Shown in pieces: positions 1-11,842 of a DNA stretch of 64,000 bases. The notes under the pieces are model-generated. The model was not told the origin of the DNA. It worked only from the letters and a program-made list of their open reading frames with translations, and did no database searches. The stretch is taken from the NCBI GenBank assembly GCA_010645155.1, contig CM021322.1, positions 9,428,404 to 9,492,403 on the forward strand, given 5' to 3'. Origin of the DNA: Tigriopus japonicus. Lineage: Eukaryota > Arthropoda > Copepoda > Harpacticoida > Harpacticidae. A program made the position numbers and the translations under genes. Numbering within the stretch: position 1 is the stretch's first letter; each line of letters begins with the position of its first letter.

Positions 1-130
1 CAATAATTAATGTTTATATGAAATTTGATCTACCAATGAGTTACTGTTGGCAGATCTATACAACCCTTGTATAGTGGGTTGGTCAGGAATAGTATTTAAG
101 AATTTGTCCAATCCTGCCTTAAATGCTTAA
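1..130 (-). repeat. 3' end of a LINE (non-LTR) element, cut by the window edge
   Basis: About 127 bases match, with few differences, the 3' part of the LINE fragment at 61155-61281. That copy encodes the C-terminal end of a non-LTR reverse transcriptase on the minus strand. Homology stops near the run 'cttaaatgct', so this copy is strongly 5'-truncated, as is usual for LINE insertions. The 3' terminus lies outside or at the window start. Confidence 0.8.
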
Positions 131-1471
131 CACATTTTTCGATTTGGTCTTTTGAATTTTCCGAAATTAATCGTTTCAGTTGTATAAATATTAATCGCTT
201 AATGATTAATCGATACTTTTCTGTAATCGAATTAACTGATTAATCGAAAATCACCCCTACAGGCAACTTTGCCAGCATTTTCTCGCAAGTCGCATTAACA
301 CATTTTCGATTTTAGAGGGCAATTTATCCAACTTCAGAAGAACAGACAGTTTTTATTGTTGCGGCCCTTAATCTACTTTTTTGACAGAATTTATTTCCAC
401 ACATAACTAATTCTTTGCTTCATTCGATTACAAAAAAAGACCACTGGGATGATATTTTTAACATGCATTGTTTTCCTGGAATCGAATATTTAAGTACTAG
501 AGAATTTCCTTGAGACGTCAAAGCACGACATTTCCATCTAACTCATGAGGACATAACAGTACAATGACGCCAATGTTCCCATGATATTCTTTATGGAACT
601 CAATGGAAGAAAGGAAACGGAGGCTCATCCAAACTCCATTATTTGTACGATCTCGATCTCGTCCAAAGAATCATTGAACGATGATCGATCTGACATTTTC
701 TTACGTTCCTAATTATTAAAGGGCGGGAAAGGTGGCTTTTTAGACCAAAAAAGTACTCTTTTATTTGAAAAAATTGGGAAATATGTTATCTTAAAATACG
801 TAATACTAGCTTACCTTTTTTCTTTAAGTAACAAACGATCCGTTTTGATAATGAATAGTTTTTGAACAGGTTTACTCCAAAAAATCATTCATGTAAGAGC
901 GGATAGCATTCTGCTAGGAAACTGCAAAAAAATGTTAAAAGTTTGAATGTTTTTGGAGATTAAGCTAAGAAAATAAATTTTAAGTAAACGTGAATGAACA
1001 AATGGCGCTTTTGCCCAATTTTCTCAAGGAATTTGTCATGGAGTGAATCTACCCGAAAATTTGAAAATTAACATAAAACTTTGCGCTCAATTCTAGTAAA
1101 AAGAACACGTTTCCTGCACAATCTCATTCAATCTCGTTGTTCATTCGACTTATGTAGAGGTCTATAACTAATGTCACTGAAATTGTCATTTCTCACAAGA
1201 AGGTTCGAAACTAATCATTATTAACGCCATCCGAGTTTGAAGCATCCCAACTCTCACAGAAGGTAAACAATCTGTCAAAGATGAGGATAATGGAGTTGTC
1301 TTAAATTCATTCGGCCTCTGAATCACGACTATGGAACAACACACTTCTGTTCTCGACGTCACTGTAGAAAACTGCAAAACCTTGGTGGGAAAAAGGGTTC
1401 AAATTGTGAGTGAGCCCTGCAAAACCATGACGGGTATGGAATAATGGGTTCAGCCTCGGGCCTTGACATCC
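131..1471. other. AT-rich intergenic stretch, no gene seen
   Basis: Only short chance ORFs are present. No splice-consistent coding segment, terminal inverted repeat or tandem array was recognised. Confidence 0.5.
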
Positions 1472-1479
1472 TATAAAAG
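1472..1479 (+). promoter_or_regulatory. TATA-box-like element
   Basis: A TATAAAAG octamer lies just before the long open frame at 1497. It could be a core promoter with a start site about 30 bases downstream. The same region also contains a pyrimidine-rich tract ending in 'ttccag', which could instead be a splice acceptor, so the assignment is uncertain. Confidence 0.25.
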
Positions 1480-1496
1480 CTTTTTGCTCATTCCAG

Positions 1497-3115
1497 GAGA
1501 AAATCAATCAAATATAGAGGGCCACAAGCTTAAGAAGGACAAGAGCTCAAGCGAGACTCCAAGAGATTTACCCTTGGAACAACAAGATCAACTACACGAT
1601 CCAGACAAAAGCACCAAATATGAGTGCATGGAGAAACCCGTTCCAAAATTTGAACCCTCGGATACACCATTAGCAAATTTGGAAAATAACGAGGCTTTTA
1701 AAAAATGCTCAAAAGTCTCAAACGAGGGTTCCGCTTCTGAAGAAACACCCATAATTGATCAAGATCGAGGAACTGGCGCTTGTAAGGGAAACCAAATGCA
1801 ATCACAAACTGAGACCAAAGGTTTGCTTAACGATTCTATCAAACCCAACGCCGAGGAAATTAATATGGTGACAGAAATGGATGTGACAGGAGAAAGACCG
1901 CACTCATTTCCGCTCGATGAAAAGTCTGAGGATGGCGAGGATCAAAAGATACCATTGGAGGATCGACCTATCGAGAGTGTCGAGCTCATCAAAGATATAA
2001 AGCTTCATCAGGGTGACTATGAAAGCGACGGAAATGCCAAAGAGTCCATTTCGGATTTGGTAGCGACGAGAAAAAAGGATTCAATGTTGGATATGAAGAC
2101 GAAACTGTCATCCCCAGATGACCATCAGAAGGCGGAGATTAAAAAAGTAGAATTTGGGAATAATCTGGATCAAGAAGTTAATGGCAAGTCGCATCTTGAG
2201 ATCGACAGCGGCACCGAATACCAGTCTGGGACGAATAACAATCTTGAGGAAGGAGCCACCTCGTCTACTGAACATGAGTCAAAGACCCAAACTAAAGTGT
2301 CCCTGGATGATTCTACCCATGAAGATGACACAAAGTTAGAGCCCGCATCTAATACCAAAGAATCAGACTTTAGGAAAGGGCAAACATTAAACGAACTTGG
2401 TTTTAATTCTGTAATTGGATCTAAGTCTGCATCTAAGACGGACAAAGTCCAACAAAAAATGGACATAAAAGATAGCAAGAATGAAGCAGGCTTCACTAAA
2501 AAGGGGTCTGCAACGAAAAAGATAGTACTGAAGAAAAAGCAAAGAGATGAGAAAAAGGTAACAGATGAAGAAGGTCAGTCTCTGAAAGAAGAGGGCAATC
2601 CAAAGATTGACGATAAAATGGACTCAGCTGAACCAAACTCTTCCGAAGAAAATAATTTGGATCCGTCAAGTTATTCTGAAAAGAGCGAGGTTCAAATAAA
2701 CTCTGAACAAACAAGCGAAAGAATGGAAGAGGAATGTGTTTTCGAACCGAAAGGTGTTGATGTCATGGAGCCAAGGTCGCCTAATCTGAATCAACACATC
2801 AATGAACCAGGTCATTTTACACCAGAAGTTGAGAGTGAAAACCTTGAACCTTCCCCAACTGCAAATACTATGGCTGCTGAAAACCAAGACATTACAAAAG
2901 AAGCCAAACAAAGGACCCTCTTATCGGATTTCGAGTCCTCTCAGGAATCTATCCAAAACCTTTTGTCAACGTTTCGCCCGCATCGACGCCATGAGCAATT
3001 GCTTTCCACCAGCTTCATCACGTATCTGGAGGTCACATCCGCCAACCGGAATCGAAATATGAGCAAGTTGCTGGTCCCAGCTCATCCCAGGTCGTATTTG
3101 CCAGTATATTTTTAG
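1497..3115 (+). CDS. Lys/Glu/Ser-rich disordered protein, probably one large exon
   Basis: A 1.6-kb open frame encodes roughly 540 residues dominated by Glu, Lys, Ser, Asp and Asn, with no recognisable domain, signal peptide or membrane segment. It looks intrinsically disordered. The frame opens before any ATG: the first in-frame ATG is at 1628. A good acceptor (polypyrimidine tract plus 'ttccag') sits at 1481-1496, so this may be an internal or terminal exon whose first exon was not found. A TATA-like box at 1472 offers the alternative that translation begins at 1628. The C-terminal 50 residues change composition (more Arg, His, aromatic), and a possible donor 'cccag/gtcgta' near 3090 could splice onward. 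Opposite-strand ORFs here are shadows. Function unknown; that it is coding is likely from length in AT-rich DNA. Confidence 0.55.
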
Positions 3116-4588
3116 ACGGCGTGACGGAAGTGTTGAAGAGAAACGGAACCGGAAATAAGAACATTTGCATGTTTGATGATGGAACATTTGAACATCGCTC
3201 CATCGTGTAGTAGCAAATATCATTTTTTTAGCTTGAGAGAATAGTGATTTGAGTGCTTTTAGATGATAACGCGAAAATCCCGAACAAGATAGAAGTGATT
3301 CATATTTAGGTTTTGAAGGGTATAAATTGGGTTTCAGGACAAAGCTCTGTTCATTAACGCATATAAGAGGGAGATTTTATCAAGATCAAAACATTTTGTC
3401 AGGTATGCCGTTGCCAATAAATAACCAAAATAACCAAACATACTTGTCTTGGACTTGAATGGTGAATTTATCGCTTTAAAAAAAAGTGCACCTCTCACAT
3501 TCGGACAGGGAAAATAAAAAAAAATATTAAGAAAAGTAGCGTTTGGATAAGTCATTCTTGCAAATATTTTTCATCACATCTTTACCTGCTATTGACAATT
3601 TTAGCAAAAAAAAGTCATGGACCTTTAGTGTATTTGGCTTGCTTCTCACTAGATGCGACGGTCGTCTGACAATTTGTTCTGCAACTACTTCATCTTACTT
3701 AGTTCTTTAAGACTCTTGCCTCCTATTCAATCTTTGAATGTTCTCGATCGAATAGCTCATTGGGATTTAGTTCTGGAAAAATAGAGTACAGGCCCTTATG
3801 TTCCTAAATTTTCCTCTTGCTCTTATCATGAGTTAATTTCTGTTCTAATTCGTTGGTCGTCTTGGTATCGCAAAGAACTGATAAGTCACGTTTTTTTGGT
3901 AATAATTTTGTTAAAACGTATTCCAAGTGGGACATACATAAATCGAAATAATTTTCCCAACTTGTATTTTTCCAAGATTAACTAGTCGATCGTTCCAAGC
4001 TTCAAAATGTTCAAGTGCACATATTCGTAAGTGGCAATCCCATAAATGAAGAGGATTTGCAATCTGCATACACTGAGAAGTGTGTGCATTTAGAAAAGTT
4101 TCACGACGTCAAACCAGCGTTCATTTCTTGTCAGGCCAACTCCCCACCATCGACAATCGAAAGAAAGTTTTCTACAAAGTCCTTTCACGAACTTCTGGTC
4201 TTGCAAGGCGTTCGTTGATTGCCCAACCGAATCGAATCCGTCAGTTGGTATCTCCCGTCATCGCACTCGCTCGGTGGTTGATGGTCTTGGGAAGTCAATC
4301 TCTTCAAAGGTATTTCGTACTGCACCAAGCAATGTTTGTTGGTCTGTTCGTTTACTGCGGTATAAATTCATCGTAGTTATTATTCACAAAAAATGACAAC
4401 ACAAAGACGTGTGGTGTCTGGAAACTTTATGGACTACATATGGCCTTGAAATAGGGCTCGAAACAAGAGATCAAATGGCATTTGTGACGTGCGAAATGAA
4501 AAAGAAAAGGTGTTTAATGTGACGCCACCGACCATCATGCCACTTAAAATACAGGCCTTTGACGAAAAATGGTGGAACATTTTTCAAG
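3116..4588. other. Intergenic region upstream of the astacin gene
   Basis: No supported gene. Short ORFs near 4015-4376 overlap each other in different frames and show no family similarity. The 3' part presumably holds the promoter of the astacin gene, but no convincing core element was seen. Confidence 0.45.
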
Positions 4589-7490
4589 ATGTGTCTAGCT
4601 TTGACAATGACTGTGTTCTTCATTTTCATCCAATCAATCAAGACGGTGCCTATTATAAGTACAGAAATCTCCAATACTTCTAATCAAGGAAACAGCGAAG
4701 TTGTCCCAGAGGTTCGAGAAGTGATCCTAAGAGACTCAGAGGAGGTCACATGTGACTCTCTTCCAGAGAATGGAGGCCTTCTCAGAAACGGCATTGGAGA
4801 CAACTCATATTTCATTTGGCCTGATAGACAAATTCCTTATGTCATCGATACAACTTTTGATGCCGAAGGTCAAGCCAATATCAATGAAGCTATTCAAAAT
4901 TTCAATCAAATCTTCAGAGACTGCATCCAATGGGTGCCAAGGTCTGGTCAAGTAAGTAAATTTGAGGTTTGCCATAAGAAATGAAGGTTTGTCATAAGAA
5001 GTAGATGAAAACGACCTCCTTGATTTCAGTCGGTTTATGTGGAATTCTTGAATAGTGGATCGTGCTATTCGAAAATTGGCCGAGCTTATTGGCCTTTTCC
5101 TTTGCCTCAATCCATTTCTTTGGGCAAGTGCTCACATCTGGTTGGACATATCAAGCATGAGATGATGCACACTTTGGGATTCTACCATGAGCATTCTAGA
5201 TCCGATCGTGACCAATTTATAGAAATCAAATGGGAGAATATTAGAGAAGATAGACTTGATCAGTTTGAAACCTACAGGTGAGTTGAAAGTCGCCAATAAC
5301 TAATGATCAAGAAGCTGCTTATTTGAATTCTTGGTGAATGGTTCGAACGAGATTCATTGAATCAAGGAAGTTCTATGTTTTCTGACACCTCATTAAGGGA
5401 TTAAACCCCTTGAAATGAAAACAAAAACAAAGCTTTAAATGATATTTTTGGTATGACTTTTCCTAAACATAGCGATAATCAGGAGTGATACTCAGAAATT
5501 TGTCTTTTCCTGCAATACAAGCTTTTAATAGATCAGTTTCTACTTAATCCTTGTGAGTGCGTATGTTAAAAAAGGTTACTTCCTTCGTTCAGCATTGCAG
5601 CAAAGAAAGAAGCTGTCCTAAGGATAAAAACAAGCTTATTGACCCTGGTTCCTACATTTAGGTTTTTCTGCCAACAATTCATAACCAAGTCAAGCACAAG
5701 AAAAACAAAACAAGAAAAATCTGGCTCCAAAAGATAACAAAATATCATCTAATATCTAAATTAGATATGTTTGAAATATGAATGAAGTTTAACTAGCCTT
5801 GGACTCGAAGTAATGGCTCGTATTTTGGAACAACTAAATCATCTTCAAATCTCCTACAATAAACTGATGATCTATCCATTTCAAAAATGCAAATAAGATT
5901 GGCGAGGTGTGTCAAAATAAATTTGTTCTGGTCTTTTGAGTTTTATACCTTCCAATGTAGCCAAGAACGGCAGCAAAACGATGCAGCTAACTTTGACGTT
6001 TTAGAACTCGAGGCCCTTTTCGCAAGTCACGGTGTAAGCTGCTCAAAAGAAAGGTATTCGTTTCAGGGGAGTGAAGAGAGTTTCTCTTACGCAACTCATA
6101 AATACTCTATTCCAGTTTTTTAACTGGGTTCGTAGCGCCGGAAAACAAGGTACCTTAAAGTGCATTATTAGTTTTTTATTACATTATATCGTACAATTCG
6201 CACATGGGAGGGTAAACAAAGGCTCACATCCCTCAGGAAAAAAAACTACAGCAGAGTAAAATTGCAAGTGGACGCCATTTTTCAAAGCACCAAGAACAGT
6301 TGGCAAGGGATAAAGTTATGTTTAAAATTTCACTTTTCCACACCAAAATTGTAATCTAAATTCTTCTTCACATTCTCACGATGGCACAACTCTGCGGTAA
6401 CCCCTTCATAGTTGATTTATTTTTATTATCACATTCATTCCATGGTAAATGAGAACGCTTCGTTGCAAACCTCCGAGACCCGTTTGCCATTTTTCACCAT
6501 AACCTAAAAACTGTGCCAAAGAAGGCAACATTTCAAACATTAAACTGAAATCGACCTTTGCTCTTGCTTGGCTCAAAAACCAAAAGCCTTAACCATTGCC
6601 CTTCAACACCATTATTCCAATGTCGGTTTTCCTCGCAAACGAAGTGAACCTTTGAGATTTGAAATAAATTTTGCGGCCCAAATATTACAGGTTCCCTCCT
6701 TTGAAAGACATTATCAAATTTGGTGTGAAACTGGAATTCAAAGACTCACTTGAACTTCAAAAAGCTCTTTGATCGTGCTCTTTCAGATGGACCACAGCCT
6801 ATGGAGAAAAATACGACTATGACTCCATTATGCACTATTCCGCCAATGCATTTTCAAAGGACAACAATCCGTTTCTCTTAACCATTGTCCCCAAAGAAGG
6901 CAAAGTCGGAGAATTGGGGAGGAGGTTGAACTACAGCGACACAGATATTCACAAGATCCAAAAAATGTATAAATGCGGAAAATATGGAAATTGGTAAGCC
7001 TTGATTCGCATTTTGCTCCCATCCAACAAACTATAAAATTTGCCTAAAAGTTCCTACTTTGAATACAATTTTAAGACAAGTCCTCTATCACGCATCTCAA
7101 GAAATAAGATAGAACGCATTCATTATATTCAACAGAACATCGTTTTGAGATCAATTTTGCAGGGCCAACGATTGTGCATCAGATTCAGATTGTGGATTCA
7201 ACGAGTTTTGTGACTCTTACCTCCTGAACGGGCAATGTCGGACCAAATTGCCAAATGGGTCCTTGTGTTTCCGGTCTGCCCAATGCATCAATCTATGCTA
7301 CACAGGAGTGTGTACATCTTGTCAAACAGATGGCGATTGCCAGGTCGGACAGTATTGTGCTTATAAATATGTTCCATTCTGGGAGAAATCTTGTTCCAAA
7401 TATTGTCAGACTTATTGCTTCACAAATTCTCAATGTGGAGGAGAGTGTGACCGATGCGGGTGGAATTTCGCATGCTACAAAGCCGGTTGA
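4589..7490 (+). CDS. Secreted astacin-family zinc metalloprotease with Cys-rich tail
   Basis: Four exons join in frame: 4589-4951, 5030-5277, 6787-6993 and 7163-7490, all with GT-AG introns, giving 381 residues. The chosen ATG (4589) starts a clear signal peptide (residues 1-20, hydrophobic core LALTMTVFFIFI). A short propeptide follows, then the catalytic domain from about residue 68. The zinc site HEMMHTLGFYHE (164-175) fits HExxHxxGxxHE exactly, and the Met-turn SIMHY is at 217-221. Four Cys sit where astacins form two disulfides (DCIQW, GSCYS, GKCSH, YKCGK). After the protease comes a Cys-rich tail of about 110 residues (about 272-381) resembling small disulfide-knot or EGF/Dickkopf-like repeats rather than a CUB domain. 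Expected role: extracellular proteolysis (digestion, hatching or matrix processing). An ATTAAA at 7508 may be the polyadenylation signal. Confidence 0.93.
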
Positions 7491-8638
7491 AACATAATTG
7501 AGATTACATTAAAAATGAAGGTGCTATGAAAAAAATATATTGCATTATAGTGTATTATTTTTAGACGCTACAATGTCCAAAACTGGACGGTCAACCTTGT
7601 TTTTGATTGCCCAAAATTGCCCTATATAATAGGTTTTTCAACCCTCAGACCAAACACAAAACATCAATTACATGAGTTCTTTGAAGGTACTTGCTTTCAA
7701 ATCGTGCTTTAAACCCGTGAGATGATATCTGAAAGAACCCAGAAAGTTTGTCAAAATGGTATCAAAGTGTTTCAGGAATGGGTTGGCTTCAATTAACCCA
7801 GAGTACCCCTAAATTGTCTGATAATAACTTCAGCTTGAGCTTAAGAGTAAGCTCTTTCAGTAGGAAAGAAAAAAACATAAGAGGAGCTCTTACCAAAAAT
7901 CAAATAATTTTGGCGAATATTATTTAACTTCTGAACTACGTATTTCAACAACGTGGTCGAGCAAGCGTAAATCTGAAAACCACATGCCGACAAACCTAGT
8001 GAAGTAAGCTGAAGAAGTTAAAATCAGATATAAAAAAGGCTTACAACTTATTTGGAACGGAAAGGTGATTGTGTGAAGAGTGCATTTTGTTTTCACTCAA
8101 TTTTTATATTTTCAAATATATTTTTTCGATGCATCATAAAGTCCTGTAGCTTATTAGGAAACTTTCAATGTAGTAGTAGCACATTAATGAGACCTGTAAT
8201 TCATTAATGAGACCTGTAAAATAGATGGGCCTAGTGTCAAGATACTTAAATTTTCAAATTCATCACATTTTGGTGAGTTATAATTAATTAAATAATTTTG
8301 TATAAAGTGTTTCAAATCCATCTAAGTGCCTCCTTACTGAACGAATGTCCAAAAGTGAAGAGTAATCATTCGTGACACTCCAACTCGAGAGATCGGGGAA
8401 AATATTTTTTCCGTGGATTTTCCATGGAGCAAAAATTCTAAACGTTTCGAGGAGTGACGTCAGGCAGGGAGACTCAGTACCAAAAGTTGACAATTTTATG
8501 CAGTTTTTGACCATCAGTTGGGCTGTGAATTTCCAGCAAATAGATTATTCAAATTATGACTTTTAATAAGCAAATAAGAGGGTCACAATATGCAGAAAAA
8601 TATGCAACAAAAATGGGTCTTTGACGGCTTTAATAATT
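7491..8638. other. Intergenic, AT-rich
   Basis: No gene supported. It contains a 17-base direct repeat ('attaatgagacctgtaa') twice in tandem at about 8184-8219 and nothing else of note. Confidence 0.45.
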
Positions 8639-8875
8639 TTACAGGGTATTCCACTGCATTAAAAGTTGGTCTCTTACATGCTTTTCTGTAAGAGACCTTC
8701 TTTTGTCAGTCAGAGGGTTATTAAATTTACTAAAAACCCGTTCACAGTCAACGGTAGTGATTGGGGCCAAAGAAAGATTAAGCCAAAGGTTAGGATTCGG
8801 GACTCGGTGAAACGTGTTCCGGTGGTTTTGAGTACTGATGCCACCAAATAATGGTTTTTGGCCAAGTGTTGCCAC
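8639..8875 (-). pseudogene. hAT transposase C-terminal dimerisation fragment
   Basis: The minus frame of 78 residues ends in a stretch typical of the hAT C-terminal dimerisation region: LSLAPITTVDCERVFSKFN followed by KRRSLTEKHVRDQLLM. In intact hAT transposases this segment follows the DDE/RNase-H-like core. Here the rest of the transposase is absent, so this is a relic. No flanking terminal inverted repeat could be paired with it. Confidence 0.75.
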
Positions 8876-9149
8876 ATTTGCCCTTACTTAGTTTTTTAGG
8901 TCAAACACTACAGCATAGGCTTATTAGGCTGACTCATAGAAAATAAAGAGACATCAACTCTTGGTAAAAAAAACAGCGACACTTTTTATTTGGTCGCATC
9001 ACGCATCATTGAGTGAAGAAGTTTTAAGTTTTGAGTATTGACGTAAACTCAAATACCACGCCAATTTGTTCTACTCTTTGGCGGGAAATTCAAAAGGCGC
9101 GGAATATGCACAATATGTAAATCCTGCGCAGATTTGAAAATAAGCTCAA

Positions 9150-9605
9150 TCAAGAAGCACGGAAATCATGGAGTGGGAGGCTTACAAACAGAATTATTAT
9201 TTCCAGTAGAAACAAACCATGTGCGTTCTTCTGCAAATGAGACCTGGCTTGCACTGAGAAGAACACGTTATTTCAAATTTCAGCCCAATCGAATGCCGGA
9301 GTGAAAAGTTATGCCTTCTCAAACTTATGTACTGAAGAGAGCATAGAATGAATGAACTCGCCCTTTTGTGGTAAAACAATTAACACATTCACACATGAGT
9401 TCATTCATTCTCGGTAGGATTTGCACTGAGCTTTGAGTGAGCATAACTTTTGTCTCCAACGTTCGATTGAGCTGAAAATTGAAATATATATTCTTGTCAA
9501 CATATGCAAGGTCTCTTTTGCAGAAGAACGTAATTGAATTGTTCTTACTGGAAATCATTATTCTCATTGCTAGCCTCCCACTCCATGATTCCAGTGCTTC
9601 TTGGC
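9150..9605. mobile_element. Palindromic (foldback-type) MITE
   Basis: The two halves are reverse complements along roughly 215 bases each, with a short loop near 9370. The outermost well-conserved block is 'catggagtgggaggct' at 9168 and its complement at about 9572. The arms also share 'gttcttctgcaaa' and 'gaatgaatgaactc'. No coding capacity. Ends are approximate because the match fades outward to about 9144 and 9613. Confidence 0.8.
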
Positions 9606-9944
9606 TCAATATAAGCAGTTTTACGTATTTGTTGGAAATCCACAGCCTTAACCACCAGAGATCATTTTCTTTTTATTTGTAATCACATAAATCCAAAACT
9701 CTAGATTTTTTACTACATAAATAACAAATACTAAAAATACTAAAACATAAATAACAAAGTAATTAATTATACGAAAAATTCGCAATTTTTTCTCATAAAT
9801 CATTACTTGAGACCTTCACGGATCATTTCGAACTACTTTTTAGTTTCTAAAGTCATCCAGGAAAAAAGTGGCCTCACTTCTCTCAAAATCATGCCCAATC
9901 CTCCAGTTAAAGGTATATCCTTGCGTCAACGAACGATCACGCAC

Positions 9945-11809
9945 AAGTGATGTGACTTGGTGTGTTGGGCAAGCTTTTTTGCGCGGTAGGGTCACCTAAT
10001 GGAGATTTCGTGTTGTACTCAGCTATATCAGCAAACACAAATTTGAGTGTCATTTGCAACCCTGTTCAGAAGTCACAAAAGTTAGGGACGCCGTCCCGTT
10101 CTCCTTGATGAAAAAACAGGTTTTTGAAGATTGGTAAGCAAAGCGGAATACGATTTCACAAAGGTCAATTGGCGACTCTACCTTACGACCTCGCGCAAAA
10201 AGTCTTGCCCAACACACCAAGTCCCATCACTGGGTCGCATGTTAACGCACATAAGATCGATTTGTTTTATAGTATACTCAACTCTGGTCTTACTACATAG
10301 CTGACCTCAAGTATACTTAACGTGAAACAAACCGATGAGTATAGCAATTGTTGTGTACTCACACAATTTGCCCATGCAATTTCAAAGTAGAGGATAGCTT
10401 TGCGAGACCAAAGATAGATTTGATACGCTTTTTATGCCAAAACGGGGGCAAGGAGGGTTTCTGTGACAGATATTTCAAAGCCGAGCTGAATTTCATTGGT
10501 CAGTAGTCATAAGAAAATAGGTCTCGAGAGGTCCCGAAAAAAACAAGATGTCCTCGGAGCTTTCAGAATTAAAGGATATAAAAGGCGTAATCCATAGTTC
10601 TATTGGTATTGAAATTTCCTCGAAAATGTTTTTGAAACAGCAGCATTTATTCTTTCAATGTCTTTTTTCGTTTCCGTGGCGAAAACTTGCATCTTAATTA
10701 CTCGTTAGGAGAATAACACAAATGAACATATTGGAGCATCTTTTGAATTAAAAGTGATAATTGTGGAGAAAGTCCGGGACACGATCCAATCCGTTTGGTC
10801 GTTCTAGTTATGCTTCCATGAACTCTTGAGAATGTTTAGACCAAATCCTATTTTCCTTGAAGCGGCTTATCTATCCGATTTTTTGGCATCAATTTCAAAT
10901 CGAAAAAACAGTAGTGTCTCGAACACATGGACTGAAATGACGTTCTTGATAACATGGGAGCGTTGTGGGTTCTTGGGTTGAAGATGGGCAAGTTTGGCAG
11001 GGCCTTCATGAGCGCGGCTTATTATTCCCGTTGAAGTTTTTTTCTTTTATGCTTTTGCGTACTGGTTGATCCGTGGACAAGTCCATTGGTAGGTGGGGCC
11101 ATTGAGTGATGAGGGATGGATTTGCAAGCGGAGTCGATGTCTCTTATTCTGTCTTGTGTCTTTTATTCACAATTTTCTATTGATTCCATACCCATCCATT
11201 GGTTCGTTGTATCCGGGGGTGGTGGTGTTGAAGGAAGGCTCATTCATTTGTCTGATTGACGCACTCTTTGATGTTTCCGAGCACGTTGGAAGATGATCAA
11301 ATCGTTCCTCTCGTCGTTTTCTTCAAGAGTTCCCGCTTAAAGTTGAATTGGATTCAGTTAGACTTGAAAATCTTTGAGAAATCGACTTTCAGTTCGATTT
11401 TGAACGAGTCCGAATTTGGCACTTGTATAATAAATGGGCTTGAAGTTTAACTGTTTAAACTTGTGTTTAACAACACAGGCCCAGTGTTTCCACACAAACA
11501 GTTTTTTTATGGTCAGACAGCTTTTCTCAACGCAGAATGTAGCAGATATGCGTAACTTAGGCTTATTTCACCCTCGCTGAAATGGGCGCACTGAGTCACA
11601 GCCTCTAATCTAAAGAGCGCGAGTGCAACACAAAGGTGCACTCGTGCCCTTAGAGTATACTTAAAAATATCTCTGCCGGAAGAGTATACTTATCTTGAGG
11701 TTTGTTCAATTATTCCGCATGTTACGACCAAACTAGAATTAGAGTATACTCAAGCGCAATTATAGTATACTAAACACCATGAATTAGATGCGTTAACATG
11801 CGACCCAGT
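9945..11809. mobile_element. Composite inverted-repeat element flanked by 9-bp direct repeats
   Basis: The 9-mer ATCACGCAC lies at 9936-9944 and again at 11810-11818. Between them the order is A, loop, A', B, long interior, B'. A (about 9947-9995, 'acttggtgtgttgggcaag') is inverted as A' (about 10180-10230). B begins immediately at 10231 ('tgggtcgcatgttaacgca') and is inverted as B' ending at 11807. The flanks inside B/B' are rich in the motif 'agtatact'. No transposase was recognised. A 9-bp duplication would fit a MULE-type insertion, but the exact ends are ambiguous. Confidence 0.6.
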
Positions 11810-11842
11810 ATCACGCACGTCAAACGCATAGACAAACGTCTG

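Noticed and set aside
5340..5348. Possible tRNA B-box (ggttcgaac)
   Set aside because: No A-box or cloverleaf around it, and it lies in an astacin intron.
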